DNA of 64,000 nucleotides from NCBI GenBank assembly GCA_033964015.1, contig CM066918.1, positions 186,001-250,000 of the forward strand, in the 5' to 3' direction. This DNA comes from Scolanthus callimorphus. Taxonomy: Eukaryota > Cnidaria > Anthozoa > Actiniaria > Edwardsiidae. Both the position numbers and the translations under genes were made by a program. Below, piece by piece: positions 47,569 to 58,639 of the stretch (positions are counted from its first letter, which is position 1; every line of letters starts with the position of its first letter). The notes under the pieces are model-generated. The model saw nothing but the letters and a program-made list of their open reading frames with translations. It searched no databases and had not been told where the DNA came from.

Positions 47569-48687
47569 ATGATCAATCAACAGATTGAATCCTTCGCTGC
47601 TTCGGCTTCAACTCCACTTGTAGGCATTGACGGCATTCAACAGGTCGCTGAAAGTGAAACTTCAATGAACAACAACCAAGCTCCAGAATCTCAGGAGGAT
47701 TTTGAGGAGGATACTTTGGGTGACAGAGCCGTAGAGTTTGAGTTCCGAGAGCCGTTTATTATTTCTGGTTACAGAAGACCTGGGTGTTCTATCAAGAAAT
47801 GCATCCGTAGTCTCTTCCAAGCTCACAACGAGACGATCAATGTTTGGAGCCATATCGTGGTGTTGTTTGGTTTCGTGTTCCATTGTTTACCAGTATTCTA
47901 TAAACACAGTCCATTAAGAGATCATTTTGTTTACCCCTTGTTGTCATTTGCTATTGGATTCTCGGCAATGATTCTAATGAGCATCAATGCTCATTTATTT
48001 AACTGTATGTCTTCCAAAGCGAGGCACATATGTTTTTTCTTGGACTATGCTGCTATAAGTACGTACACTTTCACGGTTGGTCAGTCATTCTTCTTTTACT
48101 CAAGACCCACGAACATGAATTCAGTCCTCATAAACTCACCCTACATATACCCAACAATTTCAGCTGCTATTTCACTAACTGCAACATATTTTTGTTGTGC
48201 ATCAAGACATTCATGGATCAAGTATAAATTTATAATCAGAACAGGAAGTTTTATTGCATCATGGCTATTCAATACCCTCCCATTTACCATGCGTGCAATG
48301 TATTGCAACTGCAGTATAGAATGCAATAACCCAGCATATACATATTTTAAACAGCAAGTCATGTGCTTTTCAATAGCTGCCATCTCGAATGTGATTCGTA
48401 TACCTGAGAGATTTATTCCTGGTTTATTCGACTTCTTTGGACAAAGCCATCACTTTTTACATATTCTGTGTTCCCTTGGGGCTATAGATGCTTTTGTAGC
48501 TCTTGAGCTGGATATGGTATCAAGGAGAGAGCTACTCACAAGTCCACAAATGCCGATGCCAACATTTGCTAATAGTATAGGGCTGCTTTTAGGAGTTCTC
48601 TTGGGCAACCTTATGATTGTAATTTGGTTTGCTGTACACTGCCCAGACAAAACAATGCCAGACATTTCATGCAAGAAACTGGAATAA
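47569..48687 (+). CDS. PAQR family seven-transmembrane receptor (membrane progestin receptor-like), copy 1
   Basis: Intronless gene of 372 aa. PAQR proteins include adiponectin receptors and membrane progestin receptors; the N-terminal FREPFIISGYR motif and NETINVWSH (residues 87-95) are most like the mPR/PAQR5-8 branch. Other family signatures: NAHLFNC near 140-146, the FFLDYAAIS segment at 156-164, PERFIPGLFDFFGQ near 279-292, and SHHFLH at 293-298. These His and Asp residues correspond to the metal-binding set of the family. Seven to eight hydrophobic stretches follow an acidic, disordered N-tail of about 55 residues. The ATG is preceded by a TATA box and followed by AATAAA at 49264-49269. 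Its closest relative in the window is the gene at 57475. Ligand unknown. Confidence 0.93.
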   Translation: MINQQIESFAASASTPLVGIDGIQQVAESETSMNNNQAPESQEDFEEDTLGDRAVEFEFREPFIISGYRRPGCSIKKCIRSLFQAHNETINVWSHIVVLFGFVFHCLPVFYKHSPLRDHFVYPLLSFAIGFSAMILMSINAHLFNCMSSKARHICFFLDYAAISTYTFTVGQSFFFYSRPTNMNSVLINSPYIYPTISAAISLTATYFCCASRHSWIKYKFIIRTGSFIASWLFNTLPFTMRAMYCNCSIECNNPAYTYFKQQVMCFSIAAISNVIRIPERFIPGLFDFFGQSHHFLHILCSLGAIDAFVALELDMVSRRELLTSPQMPMPTFANSIGLLLGVLLGNLMIVIWFAVHCPDKTMPDISCKKLE

Positions 48688-49263
48688 GAAATATGGAAAC
48701 TTGTTTTCAGACTAATCATAGTTTTAGTTTTAATGGGTAAGGTAAAAAAACAATGATGCTGACTCCAACATATAAATTGTGACATAGGTACTACAACAAC
48801 AAACTAGATTGTTAAGCTAAATTCAGCTCTTTCTGAACCAAGCCAGCTCAAACATATAAAACAATGGCATAATTAATAGACCCTATCTTTGGATGCCTCC
48901 CACGGAAAAAAAAAATTTGACTATTGAATGCCTTAGACACGCTTTACTTAGTAGGCAGTAGTGCATTCACTTTTTAATGGCCTTTGGGGAGTAAAAATCT
49001 ATTTTGTGAACAATTAATATTCATGTTGTGGATAATTCAGTCTGCCCTAGATACTGTTACCTCAAATTCAAAATCGTTAGTTGTTAAAAATCTTATTTAC
49101 CAGCAAACTATCTCTATGCTCCGTGGTGCAATTTTTGTAATAATTTTGATATATTTATATCACTAATATTTAGGTAAAGATACAATTGTGAAATTATAGC
49201 TTTATTAATAAGTATTTTGTTAAGGTATTTGCTAAGGTAGTTTTTTATCATATTTATTTTTTA

Positions 49264-49269
49264 AATAAA
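49264..49269 (+). terminator. Candidate polyadenylation signal for PAQR copy 1
   Basis: First AATAAA downstream of the PAQR stop at 48687, giving a 3' UTR of about 0.6 kb. The surrounding DNA is AT-rich, so chance occurrence is possible. Confidence 0.4.
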
Positions 49270-49607
49270 ATATATACCATCTGGTCTATCTATGTTCAAG
49301 TTATATAGCTAATTATTAAACCTATTTTCATTTAATCAATCTGCCCTGCAATCTACAACAAACTTCTCCTGCACATATTTTACACAACTCTCTTTTCATA
49401 ATACGATCAGGCACATAATAAAATCAGGCACTGGTAGATTAAGCTCACTTTTTTTTAGTGTTCTGTGCATCCCACATCTGTTTTAATTAGGTCAGCTATG
49501 TGTTCCTGCTTATTCAGATAAACCCTGAGGTGCTGACAGATAAACTGCATACCATACATGTACCATGTCTAGGCAGACATCATTCTGCATCTGTCACTGA
49601 ATGATCT

Positions 49608-49745
49608 GGGGTAGGTTCCTAGAAGGCCAGTCAAGAGTTATCGGTGGATAAATGCTTATCCAATGGATAAATCCTGAACAAAACCTATAGAACAGATAAC
49701 TTATATCTGTGGATAACTTTATCCAACCTTTCAGGAACCGGCCCC
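49608..49745. mobile_element. Foldback element, TTATCCA-rich
   Basis: Ends GGGGTAGGTTCCT and AGGAACCGGCCCC, with inner TGGATAA / TTATCCA blocks. Confidence 0.65.
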
Positions 49746-50523
49746 TATATAAGATAAAGAAGCTGATAATAAATTATGATATTCTCAATTAAAGGCATAA
49801 ATTTATTCCTTTCTTTAAATATTTTCCACCAGTTAAATGAAAATTGTATCCAGCTTCTAGCAGTTAAGGTGGTTGTGAACCTGCTGTTCAGCTGTATGTT
49901 TTTTCCTAGAATTTTAACAGAATGGACTGAAAAATGAATGGACAGAAATTCCTAACTTGTTAAACTAGTGTGGAATACATATTATAATTTATATACTTAC
50001 TAATTTTGCTTTGAAAAATGAATTCCCACAGGTCCTTAAAAACCTGGAAAGTCATGGATTTTAGAAATGACCTCCAAGCCTGGAAAGTCATGGATTTTTT
50101 TTTTTTTTACAAAAACCTATCATTACAAAAACCTAAGGCATTAAAAGTCATTTAAATAATTCCTGAAGAAAGCTTTGCAAGATGTTGAGAAGTAAACAGG
50201 GGCGTACAGCTTTTTTTTCGTGAACCGTGATCGGCCCTTTTTCGTTTTCGTGATCCGTGAAAATGGCCAATCCTATTTCGTGATTCGTGCACAAGAATCG
50301 TGGCGTGACCCGTGAGAGTCGATTTTTAAATGCTCGAGAATCGTGATTTTGAGCTGATAAAATCGTGATTTGTGATTCTTTTTGGTCCCGGCTGAGAGTG
50401 TGCATACAGCGAATTGTCCGTGGTATTCAAGTTGAGTTACGTCACCCCTCTTCACGCAGTGTGGCGAGTGATAGCGCCTGGCCAATATCATCATGTCAAA
50501 AATATCAATGGTTACATTGTTTG

Positions 50524-50594
50524 TTAGCCTGCGTAAGCAGCCACCACTAAGGACTTTCCGGCGAGCGCTAGTGGCGGCTGCTTACGCAGGCTAA
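50524..50594. repeat. Short palindrome
   Basis: TTAGCCTGCGTAAGCAGCC and its mirror GGCTGCTTACGCAGGCTAA enclose ~33 bp; could form a hairpin. Confidence 0.8.
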
Positions 50595-50648
50595 TTGTTT
50601 GTCCAAGTCACGCGCATTTGATCTTGAGGATACTTCGTTCAGATACTG

Positions 50649-51125
50649 AGGGACCGATCATTATTTATAGCCTGTCGGGGGCTGAGGATTTTTTGAGGAT
50701 CACTTCATTTTTGGGCGAGCGAAAGGGGATCTCTCGAAATCTCATGCCCTGAAAGGCCAGGGAGACCACAAGAGTTCTTTCAGCAATCATGTGCATTAAA
50801 AATTTCGGCGCGCTTCGCGCGCTAAGGAAGACGGTTTTGGAGAACGCGCGCAACGAAACCAATAACTCTCCCCCCTCCCCCAAAAAAACATTTAAAGACC
50901 TGACGGGCAGTCACTATGTTCGAAAGAACTGACACTTTAGGTAAGCGTGATTTCTACGTTGCAAGCATAGAAATTCATCATTCAGGCCGCGCTTTACGCA
51001 CAGAACAATAATTTCGTCATTTGTGGCGCGCTTTGCGCGCATGAAGAATTTGCAGCCTTTATTTACTTCACACAAAAATGGAATGTCCATCAACATTTTC
51101 TCTGAGGCTTGATGAACGACTCTCA
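50649..51125. mobile_element. Palindromic repeat element with GCGC motifs, copy 2
   Basis: Starts AGGGACCGATCATTATTTAT; shares GGGCGAGCGAAAGGGGATC, GGCGCGCTTCGCGCGC and CTCTGAGGCTTGATGAA with copy 1 at 41201-42170, in inverse order. Confidence 0.55.
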
Positions 51126-52891
51126 GCCCAGCGAAATACATAGGAAAGAGGCCTCTGCCAGCAGGGTAGTTTCATTATGTAAGGTCATTAAATTTTTTCA
51201 AACCTTGAAAAGGTGTGCTTAACGTTCAGGGGCGGCGAAGCACCCTAAAAAGTGGGGGTGCCGAAGAGGTGGACACGTAATTTTGTTTTTCATGTTTTCA
51301 CCTCATATTCTTAACCCCTACGTTCTCTGAGCCTGATGTCAAAACAGAAACAATCAAAGGCATGCCGTAGGCCAACTCGTGGCTTTACCCCCTTGAAAAA
51401 CCTACGAAACTTCGGAGAATGCCGCGCTTCTGCATTACTCAAGTTTTAATATAGCCAAAGAAAAAATACCAAACTTTGATGAGATTTGGAGGATATGATT
51501 TTGTATATTAAACTTAGGGAGACGCGATACTTTAATCAGCACAAAAATAAATGTTTTACCATCTTTCGTGCAAAAATGGCTATAAATTAGCGTTTTAAAA
51601 AAATATTTGCGCAAATAACGTACCTTTCATTTGCCCCCATTTTCAACCTCTTGCTTTGCATAATGAAGGTCCTTATACAGTGCAGGGTTTAAAATGACTA
51701 AAAAAAATAGCGCTTTAAGAAACAAATTTGTTTTGTAGGCTCCCACATGGATAAATTAAGCGGCAATCAGTAGTATTATACTTTGGCGAAGGTATAAGCT
51801 AAGGGTAACAGAGAGATGACCTTGAGGTTTAGTCCCGCAGATGACCCGCTAGATCCCGCAGCTCGATTTGATGGTGACTTCAGCATAAATTATGAGTGAG
51901 TGATATCGAGCCCCTCCAATAACTCTTTGGCTGTTGCCTACGCAACTAGCCACGAGTTAAAAAGAACACGCTTCTGTTCCTTTTCTTCTTTATGTGGAAA
52001 TACAAAAAAATATATCCAGCTTCAGGTGCTCAGCCCTCCCCCCCCAGTTCAAAAAGTTGGGGTGCACCCCCTCCCCCCCCCCCCCCCCCCCACCCGGGTC
52101 CGCCGTCTAAGTCGTTGCGTTGCGCGTTGCAAGTAAAATTGCTTACTGTGAAATGGCTGTACACTATTTCTATGAGAATCTCCCGCATTTGCCATCTATG
52201 ACTTATTCTTATTACTATTATGCAATTCTGACTCTCCCGGTTTTAATATTTTTTTGGAAACATTCCATATATTTCCAGGGTAAATTTGTTACATACGGTA
52301 CATTTTATTTAAGCACGCCGGCCATCCGTAACACTTGTTTTTGACAAAAAACCGAACTGATTTCCCTGTGGGGCTTGACTGAATTAAATAATATGCATCA
52401 TATAGATAAATTAAAAGATAAATAAAAAAATATATACAAACTATTTACACATTCTATCTACACAATATACACATTCTATCTACACTATACTACATCATTA
52501 TTGACTAAAGATAAAGAAACAAATATATATATATGTATATAGCTGCGATTAATATCCGATTTAGTGTCAACAGAAACCTATAAGTGACTCACTTATTTTC
52601 TGGTGTCAATCCGTGGCAAAAATCGGCAATTCCTCTTTCTGATTTGTTTTCTTTTGTGTGCGTGGTTGGGAGGTCGCCGCTCGACGTCCACTCCGTTTTG
52701 GGTTCCCTGTTATTATTTGACCGTGTAGAAACCGAAGCCTGATAACATCGGTCAGCAGTCAGTGTTTTAATGGCGGCAGAGTTTTGCCCAGAACTTGAGA
52801 CCAGAACTAACCTAAATATCACTGTTTCTTGGTCGCTATATGGACTGATCGTATGCGGGAATTATACTATAAATAACTAGAAGCAGTTGCA
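51126..52891. other. Intergenic upstream of mS38/AURKAIP1
   Basis: A mixed poly-C tract near 52040-52090. A short ATG-initiated reading frame at 52770-52877 (MAAEFCPELETRT, 35 codons) lies just upstream of the mS38 start and could be an upstream ORF. Otherwise nothing recognised. Confidence 0.4.
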
Positions 52892-55536
52892 ATGAACGCT
52901 TTGCAGGCATCTCGCGGAATTCACGGGTCTTTGTCAGCATTCGTGCGTGCATTCAGAGCAACTAGAATAGGTAAGAAGCTCTTAACAAAGGTAATTTCGC
53001 TTGACTCGTATGAATCACTCTTTCCTTTATTTAATCAACTGTTCCGCAGATAACTGTGGTAAACAACTATTGTAGGCCTTCCTAAAAATGTGATGCACAA
53101 AAGACTAATTTGGGAATCTTGAAATGATGCATACCTTCCCTGTTAATAACACTGAGTCTCTCATGGCAGGGAAATGCATACCCAGACCCAACACAATAGG
53201 AATCATATTTGCTGTGCGGCACCTACAAAACCTGGATCACGGATCGTCGGATCGGATCGGATCATCGGATCGGATCATCGGATCGGATCATTTTCACTTA
53301 TATGTAGTAATCAATATAAAATTCGATACATCTCGATGACGTCATTAAAACTAGAAAATTTAATATCTACACAAGGGAACATTCCAACTTGGAGATAGGG
53401 GAACAACCCCCTATCATGTGATATGATGTCGTCAAAACCTAGAAAATCAAATATCTTGACAACAATCAAACGTTGTTTAACGACTAATAGAAGTTCTAAA
53501 ATTGGTGGAGATTTTAGTTTTGGCTTGGAGACAACTTTCCCTAGTTTGGACTTATGTCCCCTTGTCGAGATATTTAAATCACTCTAGTCTATATGACGTC
53601 ATCAATAACGGTCATTGGTGACGCCATACAACGGTGACGTCATACAACGTTTCCCATCCCTTGATCATCGACGATCCGATCCGATCCGATCCGATGATCC
53701 GATCCGAACCGATGATCCGATCCGACGATCCGATCCGATGATCCGATCCGATCCGACGATCCGTGATCCAGGTTTTGTAGGTGCCGTTTGCTGTGCAATC
53801 ACCATATTTTTTATTTTAAACTATGGGTAAGCCTGATTCTCATCTGATACATCTTCTCATCTGATACCGAGGGGGACATTGGGGAGGTACAGAAACCGCA
53901 AAACCGCCCAAAAATTACATCAAAATCGCAAAACCGCACACAAAATCGTATCAAAACCGAATTCACAAACTATTTCTTTAAGAAAAAATGACGGGAGTAG
54001 AAGGCAGTCATAGCAGAAAAATCTGTGTTCTGTAGAAATTTTAAAACCGTAAAACTGCATTAAAAAATGACAAAATCCGAAAAATCATGATTGAAAAATG
54101 TCAAAACCGTGCTCCACAGGCTTTTCAAAAACCGTGAAACCACATTGGAAATTTAAGAAAACCGAAAAAACGCAAATAAAAACTGCCAAAACCATGGAAC
54201 CGCCAACCCCAATGTCCCCCTTGATACCGCATCAAGTGCTCTTCCAGGTTGACATGCCAAGGAATCATCATCCATCTCATCACTGTAAATGTACCTTTCC
54301 TTGCTTTAAGGTTAAGATTTCACAAGTGATTCCTTTCAAAAACACTAACAATCCCCTCTAGCAAGCTAGCACTGCCTTGAATAGACCTTTCCGAAGTTTT
54401 TCTTATTTCAACAGGAGGCCACAGAGAAACAATCCATCACCATAGCTGGATAGAGCAGCCTAAAATTAGTAAAATTGGAAAGTTCAGAGGAAAATCTTTT
54501 GAAATAATGAAGAAATGGCAAGGTAAAGTTCGCGATTTTAATACCGATTTGTTTGGCAAACGAGAAATCTTGCATACGGAGTATGCAAACTTTGGAGGCT
54601 TGGTCGCAAATCCTATACGAACGTACACAAAATTTGAGAAATTTGCCGGGCTATTTCTTCGTTATTTCATAAGATTTTCCTCTGAAACTTTCCAATTTTA
54701 CTAATTTTAGGCTAATTTTTCCAGCTATGGTGATGGATGTTTTCTCTGTGGCCTCCTGTGGAAATAAGAAAAACTTTGGAAAGGTCTAGATTGGCATGAC
54801 TCTTGTAGCTGGTGAGATATAAGCTTATTTCTTATTGGCCAATAGTTGGTGCAAAATAAATTATTCTCCACATTTTTCATCCAGAACTTACTATTCTGTG
54901 ATACTGATCAGACACAGGGCAGAAAGTGTAACATGCTCTAATGCAGCAGCAGTAAGAATCATTCCTGAAATTACATAATTTCTTAAGAAAATGTTTTTCT
55001 TTTTCACAGTCACAAATTCACTTCTAAACAGAAGCATCTGTACTGAAACTAGTCAAAATGGTGACAGGTTTCTAGGCAAAACCAACTACAGAATATCTGG
55101 AGTAAATAAGTGCATTATTACACCATCTGTTATGGTAGCAAAGCTGGATGAACTGCTTTGTCTTGCACTGGTGCCATTCAAAAACAGCACAAAGATATCT
55201 GTTCCTGGATCTCTTACTGAACTGCCCAAGTGGGAAATTGGGACTTCAGACATATCAAGTATAATTGGTTACAAAACAGTTCTGGGAAGTGAAATTATTG
55301 GAGACCAAGATCTGAAAGATGGGCCAATAATCGGGTATGTACCTGAGAGTGAAAACACTGTCAGCTGTAGTAGCCTATTGAAGAAACGAAAACAAAAAAT
55401 GAACAAACATAAGTACAAGAAGAGAAGAAAGAGAGACAAGTTCAAGAGAAGAAACCTGGAGAATATCAAAGAGAGAAAGAGAAAAGTTAAGGAAAAGGCA
55501 GAAGAGAGAGATCAAGAGAGGCAAGCTATGGCATAG
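52892..55536 (+). CDS. AURKAIP1: Mitochondrial small-subunit ribosomal protein mS38 / AURKAIP1 homologue
   Basis: Two exons, 52892-52970 and 55010-55536, joined in phase 1 (donor GTAAGA, acceptor TTTTTCACAG), giving 201 aa; the human protein is close to 200 aa. Exon 1 encodes a typical mitochondrial targeting peptide: Arg and Ser/Ala rich, no acids (MNALQASRGIHGSLSAFVRA). The C-terminal quarter is strongly basic, KKRKQKMNKHKYKKRRKR at about 151-168, matching the conserved mS38 tail (known pattern KM-KHK-RK) that contacts rRNA in the mitoribosome small subunit. Residues 110-145 are acidic and poorly conserved. A start at an internal ATG near 54991 would read from intron and lose the presequence, so I prefer the spliced model. 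Lies between the two PAQR genes on the same strand. Confidence 0.85.
53217..53786. mobile_element. Foldback transposon with 9-bp target duplication and GGATCGGATC arrays
   Basis: Terminal inverted repeats from CGGCACCTACAAAACCTGG, continuing into GGATCGGATCATC tandem arrays in both arms. Flanked by TTTGCTGTG at 53208-53216 and 53787-53795. In the single intron of the mS38/AURKAIP1 gene. A 9-bp duplication is typical of Mutator-like elements. Confidence 0.85.
53870..54221. mobile_element. 352-bp non-autonomous element with 8-bp target duplication
   Basis: Terminal inverted repeats AGGGGGACATTGGGG, flanked by TGATACCG at 53862-53869 and 54222-54229. The interior is crowded with AAAACCG and ACCGCA repeats. 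An 8-bp duplication is typical of hAT elements. In the mS38 intron. Confidence 0.88.
54382..54787. mobile_element. Foldback element with ~120-bp arms
   Basis: TAGACCTTTCCGAAGTTTTT at the left and its mirror at the right; arms continue through GGAGGCCACAGAGAAA and CCATCACCATAGCTGG. Third element in the mS38 intron. Confidence 0.85.
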
Positions 55537-55928
55537 TTGTGCTGATTGTGAGTTTCGGCATTTTGTGCTTATAAGTGGGATTCCATTGACTCAAATTGTA
55601 TTAAATAAGTTGAAACAAATCTCCAGGTTGGACTGGTACAATTTTCATTGCACATATTATTCTATTTCACAAATTAAGAGAGTGGTAAAGGGGATACAGA
55701 TCTACTTTCATGTGGCAAAAAATGGCTATTTTGTGTTTCTTGGCATTGAAAAGTTTTTTTCATTTCAAGAAAAAAGGGCTTGTATAAAAGTACTTGTTAG
55801 ACCAAAAGTAAAAAAAATCCTCATGTTTCACAAATTGTAAAACCTTGAGTCTTGGAGACCATGCATAGTAAAATAGTAGTAAATCTCCTTTTTTGGTGTT
55901 AACTTAAAAATCTTGTTTCACTGGCACT

Positions 55929-55934
55929 AATAAA
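55929..55934 (+). terminator. Candidate polyadenylation signal for mS38/AURKAIP1
   Basis: AATAAA about 390 nt after the stop at 55536. No better signal is seen closer to the stop. Confidence 0.4.
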
Positions 55935-57474
55935 TGCATTTTACACTTCTCTACCAATTAAAATGGCCCTTTCTTATTTTTCAAAATAATGTATTACATG
56001 AAATCAATATGAAGATCCAATTATCTCTTGTCATAACTTAAGTTATGGGCACACTGAAAAATTAACATTCGTAGTGGGCTGTTTATTTCTCGAAAACTGC
56101 GAGAATGTAGAACACTCATTCTTTTTCATTAGATATATCTCGGAGGTAACCTCATTTGATATTAAGTTCTGAAATTATGTCAATTTCATGTGTTATATGC
56201 ATTTTTAGTAGGTATGGGACCAATACTAATGAACTGCCTTTCACATCTTCTGCAAAGGGCTAGATCTTGTCTTCTCAGAAGACATTGAAGATAAGTTTGG
56301 GCACCACAACCTGAATCATAGGACCGATAAAAACCATTGAGATGTTGGTATTGATTATCCCCAGTGAGAATGTTTAGTACTGACACGTGGTCATTTGCAG
56401 TCTGGATCTTAGCAATGAGTAATATCGTACACACCTGTACACTTGACTATACCAACATAACCATGGAATTTGAGAGCCCACTTTAATAATCTAAGATAGT
56501 TCAACTTATGGCAAGTCAAGTTCGAAATTTTTACTTGCCCTTAGAAGGACTATAAACTTATAAAACTATTATTGTCCCCTGCCCGCCCAACCCTTTCCCA
56601 TAATTCAAAACCGCGGAAGAAGCTTGCCTTTTGTTAGTGAATTTTCCCAACAAACAGACCTAAATTGAACTCCTGAAAAGCTGAACATAAATGTATCCAG
56701 TCTCTGGTTCAGAAACGTGAAATATTTCCTTCATATTTTAGATTTAGGATATTTTTGGCCATAGCGACAACACTGGTTTTGAAAGGGGCTTTACCGCAGG
56801 AAAGTCTTTAATTGCCATCGTTTTTCATTATTAATGAAAGATACCAATAAGCATTCGAGTTCCCATGGAAAACAATAACTATGTAGAACGTATAGTTTAC
56901 ATGAACGTATAGTTTACATGGATATGTCGAAAGCTTTCGACACGGTGTGTCACCAAGTTTCAGTTTATGAATTTAGTCACAATATAAATACAAAACTATA
57001 CATACATTTACATTAAATAAAAAGGTGGCAATGAGGGTCATAAGAAACCACAGGGCTTATGCGAGATGACCCTCCTTTTACAAACATAAAATTATTTCTA
57101 AAATACTATGATCTGGCAGCGTAGGTTACATTTAAAGAAGAGTTTAAAAACATGAAAAACTAGCAGAATATATATAAAAAGCACATAAATACACACAAAA
57201 TTGAACTAAAGAAGAAAACCATACTCCAACGTCTTCTGAAGTTGCGCGTCTTCGGATCTTATTTTGACCGTTATATTAATGATTTCGAAATCTTTCGGTC
57301 TGAACCGAAAGTAATATATTAACCATTGTTGAAGGCTGTCATGTTATGTTAATCAGCCCTGGGGAGTCCTTCAGATTTGCATAATCGCCTTGACCCCGCG
57401 CACTCGAGTCGAATCACTGGCTAACCGGCTTTCCACCGTTTCTTTAACAATCCATACTCGCTTGTCGGTTGACA
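55935..57474. other. Intergenic between mS38 and PAQR copy 2
   Basis: AT-rich, no recognised feature beyond a short duplicated GAACGTATAGTTTACATG near 56886-56920. Confidence 0.4.
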
Positions 57475-58593
57475 ATGGACAACAGTCGGGCGATTTATAG
57501 CGGTGTGATTGCTCTGGAAAGCCAAGAAACCGACATCATTCGTAGAACAAGTGCGCCACAAAGGGATCAATTCACTACGAGTGACAATAACAATGGCTTG
57601 TCAAGAGCCGACCAGCACCAAGGGACGGCAAGTGAAGTTCTCTCGTTCGATGTGGATCTTCCTGAAGGATTTCGTACTCCATTTATTAAGACAAGGTACA
57701 GAGCCCCTGGTCTAACCCTATGGCAGTGTTTTCTTAGTCTATTCGAGCCTACGAACGAGACCATCAATGTCTGGAGTCATGTCATTGCTCTTGCTTTATT
57801 CATCGTTCGATTTCTCAACGTGTTCACGAGCGTGGACTTTGACCGCTGGTGTTTCCCGCTGGTGTGTTTCGCTCTTGGCATCTCAAGTCTAATGGCGATG
57901 AGTTCAGTGGCGCATCTTATCAACTGTGTTTCACTGGCTGCTCATCATATCGGCTTCTACCTCGATTACGCCGCCATCAGCGTATACAGCTTTGCCGGTT
58001 CTCAAGCGTTCTTTTTCTATTCCCGGCCACCACCAGATTGCGACTTCAGTCTCCTCCGATCGCCCGGTGTATTCCTAACTGTGTCAGCGATCATGTCTTG
58101 CATGTGTACCTGCCTGTGCTGTGCATCTAGGCATCGCTGGGGCAAATACCGCTATGTAATCCGGACTTCCATGTTCATGATCTATTTCATAATAGTAACT
58201 TCACCATTCACCTATCGCATCATATCTGGACACCACGGCCCAGAGACTAGCCGCGCGCTGCACTATTTTAACCGCCATATTGTTAACTACATCCTGACAG
58301 CCTTCGTCAATGTCACTAAGCTTCCAGAGCGTTATATTCCTCGTGTATTCGATTTCTTGGGGCAGAGCCATCATTTCTTGCATGTGCTAGCAGCTCTCGG
58401 TGCGGCAGACGCTTTTTCAGCCACGCACCTGGACATGTTGACCAGGAAAGACCAGTTAGAAGATCTTCAACGACCCGACGTGTTCAGCACGTTTGGGGTA
58501 TTTGCAGCAGTGTCACTCACTAATGTCGCCATCGTGTTTCTTTTTTCACGAGCTTTGTTGAAAAGCGAAAAGGAAAAACCGAAACGTCAATAA
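57475..58593 (+). CDS. PAQR family seven-transmembrane receptor (membrane progestin receptor-like), copy 2
   Basis: Intronless, 372 aa counted from the ATG at 57475; the triplet at 57469 is TTG, so I do not start there. Shows the same family signatures as copy 1: FRTPFIKTRYR, NETINVWSH (94-102), SSVAHLIN (143-150), FYLDYAAISVYSF (161-173), FCC/LCCASRH cluster, PERYIPRVFDFLGQ (284-297), SHHFLHVL (298-305). The conserved His/Asp set is complete, so it should be functional as a PAQR fold. Ends in a basic tail (KSEKEKPKRQ). The hexamer AATAAA at 58589-58594 overlaps the stop codon. Tandem paralogue of 47569-48687; ligand and signalling unknown. Confidence 0.93.
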   Translation: MDNSRAIYSGVIALESQETDIIRRTSAPQRDQFTTSDNNNGLSRADQHQGTASEVLSFDVDLPEGFRTPFIKTRYRAPGLTLWQCFLSLFEPTNETINVWSHVIALALFIVRFLNVFTSVDFDRWCFPLVCFALGISSLMAMSSVAHLINCVSLAAHHIGFYLDYAAISVYSFAGSQAFFFYSRPPPDCDFSLLRSPGVFLTVSAIMSCMCTCLCCASRHRWGKYRYVIRTSMFMIYFIIVTSPFTYRIISGHHGPETSRALHYFNRHIVNYILTAFVNVTKLPERYIPRVFDFLGQSHHFLHVLAALGAADAFSATHLDMLTRKDQLEDLQRPDVFSTFGVFAAVSLTNVAIVFLFSRALLKSEKEKPKRQ

Positions 58594-58594
58594 A
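58589..58594 (+). terminator. Polyadenylation hexamer overlapping the PAQR copy 2 stop codon
   Basis: CGTCAATAAAGAAG: the stop TAA (58591-58593) lies inside AATAAA. If used, the 3' UTR would be only some 10-30 nt. A later hexamer could be used instead. Confidence 0.35.
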
Positions 58595-58639
58595 GAAGTT
58601 TACTTGGCTGATTGCGAAACAGCTGCATGGCTGTTGGAT

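Noticed and set aside
54991..55009. mS38 starting at the ATG at 54991
   Set aside because: It lies in the polypyrimidine/acceptor region; the spliced model supplies a proper mitochondrial presequence.
55565..55840. 91-aa ORF after mS38
   Set aside because: Falls in the likely 3' UTR; no conserved features.
57469..57474. PAQR copy 2 start two codons upstream
   Set aside because: The triplet at 57469 is TTG; the first ATG is 57475.
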